Source of the DNA: Zingiber officinale
Lineage: Eukaryota > Streptophyta > Magnoliopsida > Zingiberales > Zingiberaceae
Assembly (NCBI RefSeq): GCF_018446385.1
Contig: NC_056003.1
Span: 23,185,198 to 23,249,197, forward strand
DNA: 64,000 bases
Reading direction: 5' to 3'
The notes under the pieces were generated by a model, which searched no databases, had not been told where the DNA came from, and saw nothing but the letters and a program-made list of their open reading frames with translations. The position numbers and the translations under genes are program-made. This document shows positions 36,708 through 46,136 of this stretch, in pieces (position 1 is the first letter of the stretch; every line of letters starts with the position of its first letter).

Positions 36708-36874
36708 CTCATCAAAGGTGAAACACCATCCTCTTTGTTAGCAATAATTTCATCCATTTGTGTTCCATCAATTCGTGGTTGGCTTAGTTGGAGGAGAATG
36801 CACATAAATTCTTTGTCGGTGACATTAAAACTGAAGCCTCTATCGATGTCATCCCCTTCCCTGGTTTCATAAAC
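36708..36874 (-). pseudogene. Exon-like segment antisense in MULE 1 (possible captured exon)
   Basis: On the minus strand, a 167-nt segment starts right after a good acceptor (CAATTTTAG) and ends at a donor (GAG followed by GTAGGC). It is open throughout in one frame and has protein-like composition (for example FSFNVTDKEFMCILLQLSQ). I do not recognise the family. It could be an exon of a host gene captured by the element, a remnant of a second element-encoded gene, or chance. No neighbouring exon was found on the same strand. Confidence 0.35.
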
Positions 36875-37415
36875 CTAAAATTGAAGGAATCATCCTTGTA
36901 CAAAGTTTGTAAATACTGTGTGCAAATGCACACGAGTGAAATAGAATAAGTTTAGTTTCTTCTATAGTTCCATATTTTCTTGGCAAATCAACTGTCCAAA
37001 AAAATTTATCTCACAAAAAGAATCATTTTGTAAACAGTGAAATGAAGGCGATTTCTAGTAAAATGATTCATGAGATATAATCATAGTTGTTGATATATAA
37101 AGTGATTTCTTTGACTTTATCTGATTAGTAAAATGCTTCATGAGATATAATCATAGTAAAATGTTGATATATGGTCTGACTAGTTCAATCCAATCACAGT
37201 CTTTTTTTATATTATTTTTTCCAAGAGTCTAGTGCAAGTACTAAAATTATCACCACTTCTCACTTTTTCAAAGATCATGTTTTAGTACTAAAACGATACA
37301 TTTTGATGTCACATTATTGTCACATGAGAATATTGTTTTATGCCTATTTGATTTAGTATACTTTTGTGGCTATACTGTTATATGCAGAGCTTCACTTCAT
37401 CTGGCATTTCCAGTA

Positions 37416-39845
37416 ATGGAAGAAAATGATGGTGAGGCCCAAATATATATTCCCCAAGTTGCAGATGATCGAAAGCCAAAAATTGGAATGAAATTCTCAT
37501 CATTAGAGGAGGCATTTTCATTCTATAACCAATATGCACGAGAAGCCGGATTTAGTGCTAGGCTAAATAATAGCAAGAAAAATAAGATGACAAATGAAGT
37601 TGTCTGGAAACAATTTGTATGTTTTAAAGAAGGGCATACAGATCAAATGCGGTGGAATAATCATGCAAAAGGTGATCAACAGACAAGGAAAAGAGCACGT
37701 GGCGAAGTTAGAACTGGTTGTCAGTCAAAGATTTCACTTGTCAAGGAACAAACTGGATCTAATTGGGTTGTCAAAAACATCATGGAAAGTCATAATCATC
37801 CACTCTCAACTCCTTCAAAGGTACATTTGCTACGCTCACATCGTAATGTTTCGGTAGCAAAGAAAGCATTGACTCAACAATTTTCAGAGGCCAATGTGCC
37901 AACTTGTCAACAAATGCGATTATTAGAGATAGAGTATGGAGGTCCTGAGAGGGTGGGTTGCACAGAAAGAGATATTAGAAATTTTGAGAAAGAACTAAGG
38001 GATGAACAAAAGGGTATCGATGCTGAAACACTAATTGAGTTATTTGCATCTGAGAAAGAGAAGAATCCAGCTTTTTTCTTTGAATATGAGACTGATTCAG
38101 ATAATAGATTTAGCAGGTGTTTTTGGGCAGATCATGTATCAAGGACGGCATATAATGTATTTGGTGATGTAGTTGTATTTGATACGACATATAACACCAA
38201 CAAATATGGGTTGATTTTTGCACCATTTGTAGGAGTTAACCATCATCATCAGACAATTGTTTTTGGTTGCGGCTTTATAAGTGATGAGAAAACTGAGTCT
38301 TTTGTTTGGCTGCTTAACAAGTTCATAGAAGCAATGTCTAAAGGTGCACCAAATGTGATCATCACTGATCAGGATCCTGCTATGACGAAAGCCATTGCCC
38401 AAGTTTTTCCTCAAACAATGCATCGATATTGTTTATGGCATATACTGAACAAATTCCCAGATAAATTACACCCTTTGACTTTTCGTGACTACTATCAAAG
38501 TATCAAAAATGTCATTGGAAATTCTACAACACCTGATGAATTTGAGAATTCATGGAAAGAGGTTATCAAATGTGCTAACTTAGAGAAAAATGATTGGTTA
38601 TCATTGATGTATGAATTACGACACAAGTGGGTGCCAACATATTTTAGTCATGTATTTTGTGCTGGAATGTCAAGTAGTCAGAGATCTGAAGGCTCACATG
38701 CATTTTTCAAGAGATATGTCTCAAATAAGAATTCATTGATGGATTTTATCACTCGTTTCAATAGGGCACTGAGACATCAAAGACACAATGAGTTAGTTGC
38801 TGACCATATTGATATGAATGAGCATCCCAGAATTAAGACAAACTGGCCAATGGAAACTCAAATGGTTAAGAAGTACACGAAAAAGAAATGGATGGAGTTT
38901 CAAAGTGAAATGACTGAAAGTCATGGTTATTATGTCCAACAAGAATCTATAGGAGTTGAGTCAGTGGTTTACCGTGTGATGAATTTTCAAAATTGTTCTT
39001 CCTCCAAACCAAGGGTCCTCACACATGACAAACAGAGGGACTACATATCTTGTAGCTGTAGGAAATTTGAGTTCGATGGCATTCCATGCAGGCATATGTT
39101 AGCTTTTTTTCGTATCAACCAAGTGTTTCATCTACCTGATAAGTATATACTCAAACGATGGACACGAGATGCAAAGGTTGGAGCAATATATTCATTGGGA
39201 GAGCAAAATTTCATCAATGATCCAGAAAGGATTTTAATGTCAAGACACTCGAGGTTATCCAATAAAGTTTCGATATTAATTGATGATGCATCTTTGACTG
39301 ATGAGGGGACAAACTTCTTGGATGAACAATTTGATTTTATTTACAGCAAAATTCAAGAGATAAATATTAGTAAAAAAATATGCGACAATAGAAGTCAAAG
39401 GAATAAATCCATGGATGAAACTCTTATTATTGATCCACCTTTAGTAAGAACAAAGGGATGTGGGAAGAGATTGAAATCATCAAAGGAGAAGTCAACCTCA
39501 AAGTCCCGGTTATGTCGTGGATGCGGGCATCGAGGTGTGTCACATGACAAGCGCAACTGTCCAATTTTACAGCAAGGGTATGTGTCGATTAATTTTGTAT
39601 TTGTATGATAATTTTATTTGCAAATAAATTCTCTAATACAATTTATAAATATGATGATATGTCTTGTCAGATCAACTATAGATAATCATCATAATAACGA
39701 TAACGATACATATGAAGAAGAATTGGCAGATATCGATGGTAATATCAAAGTTTTATTAAATTATAGTAATTGATTGATTGAGAAATTGAAGTTAATAATT
39801 ATCTTTATTATTACAGGTTCTAACAATATGCACCAGGATGAATGA
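37416..39845 (+). CDS. FAR1/Jittery-type MULE transposase
   Basis: Model: join(37416..39577, 39671..39738, 39817..39845), 2259 nt or 752 aa, phases consistent. Domains in order: FAR1-type zinc-binding DNA-binding region (about 30-130); MULE DDE catalytic domain, with first Asp in VVVFDTTYNTNKYG (about 255), second in VIITDQDPAM (about 315), the CLWHIL helix, and a candidate catalytic Glu in SQRSEGSHAFFKRY (about 424); SWIM zinc finger CSCRKFEFDGIPCRHML (about 546-562); and a C-terminal knuckle CRGCGHRGVSHDKRNC (about 700-715). The start at 37416 directly follows a splice-acceptor-like TATATGCAG and a short leader, so a 5' UTR intron is likely. Without the last two exons the reading frame runs to 39608. 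The same domain order occurs in domesticated FAR1/FHY3 factors, but the terminal repeats show this is an element gene. Confidence 0.88.
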
Positions 39846-41049
39846 AGGTTTTTAAAAACATCAACAAATCACCCTGTAAGTAATTTATCCTACAATTCTA
39901 CTTATGATTGTTAAACTACATAGTTGCTTATGCTTGGCATTTGAGTTGCTTTTATTCTGTATCAAGAAAGTGCTTGGATTATTACGTTTTTCAAAATTAC
40001 TTCACTTAGTGTTTTTCTGCCCTTTTATGTGAAGTCTCCAAGTTTCGAACTCTACTTATTATATAACATGATTGTTATATATATAAAGTTGAATATTATA
40101 TAATTATATGGCGTGTTCATCTCTATTCCACGAACCTCTTAATTGTGATTTTTTTATAAAAAAAAGTCTATTTCGTCTTATTTGTATGAATCATTTAACA
40201 ACTCTCAACAAGCCAGCTTGGTTGACTTTGTTGAATTATTTATATTGTATGGGGCATCTTTTAGTCTATTGAGGATAGAAATATGTTTCTTTTCCAGAAC
40301 ACTCGTTAGGATTATATAACATGATTTCTTTTATAAAACTAATGTTTCATGTTTCTTCTTAACTGTCATTTTATTTCATTTCACAGGAATCAAGATTTGC
40401 ATCTGGGTTGACGATTGCATCAACTTCACTTTCAGTTGTAATATGAAATTCCTTTGTGAACATGTTTGGTGCTTAGATTTGTCACTCAAATATAATAAAA
40501 AGCGACTCATGAATGCTGCGGTTTACATATTTGGACTAAACATTTTCTTCTATAGATGATGCATCGTGCTCTTTCATGTTATTTTTTTGTTGAAGTTTTA
40601 GATGACTTGTCATGCTTCTGAATTATATTTGCATAGTTTAAAAATCAAAGTATTGTTTTAGAAGTATATGAGTGTGATTCAAATTTATTTAGTAAATAAA
40701 TATTGTGTCATCCAAATTTATTCAGTAGATAAATATCAAATAATGTCTGGATATTTAAATCAAATTTATTATATAACGAACAACAATAACAAAAATTGTT
40801 TAAATGATTTACTATTATAATTTTATATGAACATACACCCGATATAATTTTTTTTTTACATAAAAACCATTTCATCGAAGGCTTAGATGAAATCATGTGG
40901 TGTGCTTTAGTGCCACCGATTAGGTCCTCAATTGCATGATTTTGTTGAAAAGTTACATCCTAAGGGTCTCGAGGGGCTCTGCCGAGTTTGTTGATCCAAG
41001 TTACCAAAAAATACATCTTTTTCAATCAATCTACTAAAGATCAGATAGC

Positions 41050-41600
41050 ATTTTCTAGGTTACCACTACTTGTGTACATGTCAACCATAGAATGAAAGAA
41101 TCACCAGCTAGATCATTCTTCAAAATATGAGCATGAACTTGGGATCCACAACCGCTATGTCTCAGGCTAGTGCAGGATTTTAACATACTGATGTATGTAT
41201 AATTGTAAGGAACCATATTCTTTGTTAACATGTGTCTGACAAAACAATGAACTGGCAGGACTCGTCTAACAACCCTGTGCCACTGCTGCCTGAAATCCAA
41301 GTCTCCACAAACTGAATAAGATTTCAGACAGGAGGTAAGAGCAAAAGCGTTCGGCGAGCTCCATCCGTCACCATCTTGTAGAACAATATCAAGGATTCTT
41401 TCGCGCGATCCATACATGCATACGCTGACATGAGGGTCGTCCACGAGACATCATCGCGCTGAGGCATTTCGTCGAACAACGATCGAGCGACTCCCAAGAA
41501 ATCGCATTGTGAATAGAGACGAAGCAATCATTTCCACAGATACGCATCGGCGTCGAATCCGGACCTCATCAAGCGTCCTGTATGGGCTTCCCATGGGTGA
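41050..41600 (-). pseudogene. Captured PPR (PLS-class) gene fragment in MULE 1
   Basis: Minus-strand translation gives pentatricopeptide-repeat blocks in order: RLYSQCDFLGVARSLFDEMP, RDDVSWTTLMSAYA, SPNAFALTSCLKS, then PYNYTYISMLKSCTSLR and SQVHAHILKNDLAGDSF. These are the PLS-type motifs of organelle RNA-editing and processing factors. The frame is broken by small indels and one in-frame stop (TGA after the DAYLWK-like segment), and both ends of the host gene are missing. Orientation is opposite to the transposase. The fragment shows that the MULE copied host gene sequence, as Pack-MULEs do. It is also present, mirrored, in the second element. Confidence 0.85.
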
Positions 41601-41808
41601 GGGATCTACTCGAGGTGAGGGTCGGCGTCTGATGGCGGTGGCGGCGGCAACGTCGATTTGTGAATAGAGACGAAGCAATCATTTCCACAGATACGCATCG
41701 GCGTCGAATCCGGACCTCATCAAGCGTCCTATGAGCTTCCCATGGGTGAGGGATCTACTCGAGGTGAGGGTCGGCGTCTGATGGCGGTGGCGGCGGCAAC
41801 GTCGAGAG
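41509..41808 (-). repeat. 151-bp tandem duplication in the captured segment
   Basis: Two direct copies with a period of 151 bp (GTGAATAGAGACGAAGCAAT at 41509 and again at 41660), nearly identical except for a 2-bp difference. It covers the 5' part of the captured PPR fragment and its GC-rich upstream sequence, and it also occurs in the inverted copy (42372-42671), so it preceded the duplication. Confidence 0.9.
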
Positions 41809-42579
41809 AGGAAAGAAAACCAAAAGACTCGACTTGTGAAAAAAATAAAAAATAATAAAAAAAGATGGCACTGGGTCACTTCTGGGCAAGCAGCGCCGAA
41901 GGATGGCGGCAGCTGCGTCGAGAGAGGAAAGAAAATGAGAAGAGGCTGTTTGGGGAAAAAATTAAAGAAAGATGGTAAAAAATAAAAAATAAAAAAGATG
42001 ATAAAAAAATAAAAATGCTGATTCGGATTGCCACAGCGGCAGTTGCGCAAGGAGCGTATGAAAAAGTTATGCAGCATATCATAATTCTATATATATATAG
42101 AATTATGATATGCTGCATAACTTTTTCATACGCTCCTTGCGCAACTGCCGCTGTGGCAATCCGAATCAGCATTTTTATTTTTTTATCATCTTTTTTATTT
42201 TTTACCATCTTTCTTTAATTTTTTCCCCAAACAGCCTCTTCTCATTTTCTTTCCTCTCTCGACGCAGCTGCCGCCATCCTTCGGCGCTGCTTGCCCAGAA
42301 GTGACCCAGTGCCATCTTTTTTTATTATTTTTTATTTTTTTCACAAGTCGAGTCTTTTGGTTTTCTTTCCTCTCTCGACGTTGCCGCCGCCACCGCCATC
42401 AGACGCCGACCCTCACCTCGAGTAGATCCCTCACCCATGGGAAGCTCATAGGACGCTTGATGAGGTCCGGATTCGACGCCGATGCGTATCTGTGGAAATG
42501 ATTGCTTCGTCTCTATTCACAAATCGACGTTGCCGCCGCCACCGCCATCAGACGCCGACCCTCACCTCGAGTAGATCCC

Positions 42580-43130
42580 TCACCCATGGGAAGCCCATAC
42601 AGGACGCTTGATGAGGTCCGGATTCGACGCCGATGCGTATCTGTGGAAATGATTGCTTCGTCTCTATTCACAATGCGATTTCTTGGGAGTCGCTCGATCG
42701 TTGTTCGACGAAATGCCTCAGCGCGATGATGTCTCGTGGACGACCCTCATGTCAGCGTATGCATGTATGGATCGCGCGAAAGAATCCTTGATATTGTTCT
42801 ACAAGATGGTGACGGATGGAGCTCGCCGAACGCTTTTGCTCTTACCTCCTGTCTGAAATCTTATTCAGTTTGTGGAGACTTGGATTTCAGGCAGCAGTGG
42901 CACAGGGTTGTTAGACGAGTCCTGCCAGTTCATTGTTTTGTCAGACACATGTTAACAAAGAATATGGTTCCTTACAATTATACATACATCAGTATGTTAA
43001 AATCCTGCACTAGCCTGAGACATAGCGGTTGTGGATCCCAAGTTCATGCTCATATTTTGAAGAATGATCTAGCTGGTGATTCTTTCATTCTATGGTTGAC
43101 ATGTACACAAGTAGTGGTAACCTAGAAAAT
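42580..43130 (+). pseudogene. Captured PPR gene fragment, second copy (MULE 2)
   Basis: Mirror copy of the fragment at 41050-41600, with identical conceptual products (SRERILDIVLQDGDG, YTYISMLKSCTSLRHSG). It carries the same frame breaks, so the capture and its decay predate formation of the inverted pair. Confidence 0.85.
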
Positions 43131-44333
43131 GCTATCTGATCTTTAGTAGATTGATTGAAAAAGATGTATTTTTTGGTAACTTGGATCAACAAACTCGGCA
43201 GAGCCCCTCGAGACCCTTAGGATGTAACTTTTCAACAAAATCATGCAATTGAGGACCTAATCGGTGGCACTAAAGCACACCACATGATTTCATCTAAGCC
43301 TTCGATGAAATGGTTTTTATGTAAAAAAAAAATTATATCGGGTGTATGTTCATATAAAATTATAATAGTAAATCATTTAAACAATTTTTGTTATTGTTGT
43401 TCGTTATATAATAAATTTGATTTAAATATCCAGACATTATTTGATATTTATCTACTGAATAAATTTGGATGACACAATATTTATTTACTAAATAAATTTA
43501 ATCACACTCATATACTTCTAAAACAATACTTTGATTTTTAAACTATGCAAATATAATTCAGAAGCATGACAAGTCATCTAAAACTTCAACAAAAAAATAA
43601 CATGAAAGAGCACGATGCATCATCTATAGAAGAAAATGTTTAGTCCAAATATGTAAACCGCAGCATTCATGAGTCGCTTTTTATTATATTTGAGTGACAA
43701 ATCTAAGCACCAAACATGTTCACAAAGGAATTTCATATTACAACTGAAAGTGAAGTTGATGCAATCGTCAACCCAGATGCAAATCTTGATTCCTGTGAAA
43801 TGAAATAAAATGACAGTTAAGAAGAAACATGAAACATTAGTTTTATAAAAGAAATCATGTTATATAATCCTAACGAGTGTTCTGGAAAAGAAACATATTT
43901 CTATCCTCAATAGACTAAAAGATGCCCCATACAATATAAATAATTCAACAAAGTCAACCAAGCTGGCTTGTTGAGAGTTGTTAAATGATTCATACAAATA
44001 AGACGAAATAGACTTTTTTTTATAAAAAAATCACAATTAAGAGGTTCGTGGAATAGAGATGAACACGCCATATAATTATATAATATTCAACTTTATATAT
44101 ATAACAATCATGTTATATAATAAGTAGAGTTCGAAACTTGGAGACTTCACATAAAAGGGCAGAAAAACACTAAGTGAAGTAATTTTGAAAAACGTAATAA
44201 TCCAAGCACTTTCTTGATACAGAATAAAAGCAACTCAAATGCCAAGCATAAGCAACTATGTAGTTTAACAATCATAAGTAGAATTGTAGGATAAATTACT
44301 TACAGGGTGATTTGTTGATGTTTTTAAAAACCT

Positions 44334-45258
44334 TCATTCATCCTGGTGCATATTGTTAGAACCTGTAATAATAAAGATAATTATTAACTTCAATTTCTCA
44401 ATCAATCAATTACTATAATTTAATAAAACTTTGATATTACCATCGATATCTGCCAATTCTTCTTCATATGTATCGTTATCGTTATTATGATGATTATCTA
44501 TAGTTGATCTGACAAGACATATCATCATATTTATAAATTGTATTAGAGAATTTATTTGCAAATAAAATTATCATACAAATACAAAATTAATCGACACATA
44601 CCCTTGCTGTAAAATTGGACAGTTGCGCTTGTCATGTGACACACCTCGATGCCCGCATCCACGACATAACCGGGACTTTGAGGTTGACTTCTCCTTTGAT
44701 GATTTCAATCTCTTCCCACATCCCTTTGTTCTTACTAAAGGTGGATCAATAATAAGAGTTTCATCCATGGATTTATTCCTTTGACTTCTATTGTCGCATA
44801 TTTTTTTACTAATATTTATCTCTTGAATTTTGCTGTAAATAAAATCAAATTGTTCATCCAAGAAGTTTGTCCCCTCATCAGTCAAAGATGCATCATCAAT
44901 TAATATCGAAACTTTATTGGATAACCTCGAGTGTCTTGACATTAAAATCCTTTCTGGATCATTGATGAAATTTTGCTCTCCCAATGAATATATTGCTCCA
45001 ACCTTTGCATCTCGTGTCCATCGTTTGAGTATATACTTATCAGGTAGATGAAACACTTGGTTGATACGAAAAAAAGCTAACATATGCCTGCATGGAATGC
45101 CATCGAACTCAAATTTCCTACAGCTACAAGATATGTAGTCCCTCTGTTTGTCATGTGTGAGGACCCTTGGTTTGGAGGAAGAACAATTTTGAAAATTCAT
45201 CACACGGTAAACCACTGACTCAATTCCTATAGATTCTTGTTGGACATGATGACCATGA
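44334..45258 (-). pseudogene. Truncated MULE transposase, C-terminal part (MULE 2)
   Basis: Encodes the SWIM zinc finger, the tail and the C-terminal knuckle of the transposase, identical in sequence to MULE 1 over 214 residues (44571-45215). All of the FAR1-type and DDE domains are deleted. It has no start of its own. Confidence 0.9.
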
Positions 45259-45349
45259 TAAAGATGGTTGAGGAAGAACAGTGCTGATTCGGATTGCCAC
45301 AGCGGCAGTTGCGCAAGGAGCGTATGAAAAAGTTATGCAGCATATCATA

Positions 45350-45383
<34 letters not shown>

Positions 45384-45386
<3 letters not shown>

Positions 45387-46017
45387 TCAAAATACGTAGA
45401 TAGATTTGTTCGGAATAATGAGGCTATTCCAACTATAAAATTCGTGGAGAAGGAACTGCCTCATGAATTAAACTATTTTTTTATCAATTTTAAATTTGAT
45501 AAATTATTAATAAAATTTATTTAGCCAAAAATATTTAGTTATAAAATATCGATGATGAATTATTAAAAAAAAATAAAAGAATAATAAAATATAAAAAAAT
45601 AATACTACAATATTAAATATGCTTTTGACTTTCAAATTCATTTATATAACAAAAATATTAATTAAGTATAATCAATAAATATTTTTAATTTATTAATAAA
45701 ATTTAATTTTGATTAATAAATTAATTTTTTTCAATAAAAATCTAAAATTACTAATTAAATTTTAATAAAAAAAAATTGCTAACCAAATCTAATTTTAAAA
45801 AATTAAAATTATCAATTAAATCCAACGACTAAAAAAATAAGATTTAATCTATAAAAAATTTAACTTTTTTTTCCCAAATATAATTTAGTTAGTAAAAATT
45901 AAAATTATCGATGAAAATAAATCTCGACTAAAATTTATTTTAACTATACTTTTAAATATTAAATATATAAATTCATATGTTTTTAAATTAATATTCATAT
46001 TTGATTTATATAGGTAT
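45384..46017. other. AT-rich flank; left part of an insertion site
   Basis: No gene. The last about 130 bp (45890-46017) are homologous to 56399-56540, where the sequence continues without interruption. This is the left side of the target site of the LTR element that begins at 46018. Confidence 0.65.
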
Positions 46018-46136
46018 TGATGCGGATGTAGCCTTTAGGATTTGGTAGGAATTAAGAATAAAGGGGAGGGGTGTTTTGGTCTTTTGAGGATTAGGGTTTG
46101 GAGTCTATAGGGGCACTGTTCTTCGTGTCCAGGAGG

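Larger units (their letters stand above)
35808..42087 (+). mobile_element. FAR1-type Mutator-like element (MULE) 1, apparently autonomous, gene-carrying
   Basis: A 6.28-kb element whose ends are long terminal inverted repeats (about 215-240 bp, about 90% alike between the left and right ends) beginning GAATTATGATATGCTGCATA. It encodes a full-length FAR1/Jittery-type transposase on the plus strand. It also carries a captured PPR-gene fragment on the minus strand near its right end and an exon-like antisense segment near its left end. It sits in a TA-repeat context: TATATATATATA precedes it and a 12-nt TA linker follows, so the expected 9-bp target duplication cannot be told from the microsatellite. 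A shortened inverted copy abuts its right end. The reading frames give no sign of decay. Confidence 0.88.
38927..45258. repeat. Giant near-perfect palindrome formed by two MULEs
   Basis: The arms (about 3.16 kb each) are mirror images about a 12-nt TA linker at 42088-42099. Comparing mirrored coding stretches, the 214-residue transposase C-terminal segment and the PPR-derived ORFs are identical in both arms. The coordinate sums change only by a 7-nt indel in a T-rich tract near the centre and a 1-nt indel near 40680/43500. A few substitutions lie at the outer edge. The arms are therefore very young or have been homogenised. Confidence 0.92.
42100..45353 (-). mobile_element. MULE 2, internally deleted inverted copy of MULE 1
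   Basis: A 3.25-kb non-autonomous derivative. Reading from the linker outward, it repeats MULE 1 from its right end back to the transposase codons at about 38927. It then has 22 nt of unrelated filler (45259-45280), then only the outer 73 bp of the other terminal repeat (45281-45353). A TA microsatellite follows (45354-45383). The 5' two-thirds of the transposase gene is missing. It keeps both termini, so it could be moved in trans by the MULE 1 transposase. Confidence 0.88.

Noticed and set aside
37317-37415. Upstream part of the transposase reading frame
   Set aside because: It precedes a splice-acceptor-like site and lacks resemblance to the family. The start at 37416 is preferred.
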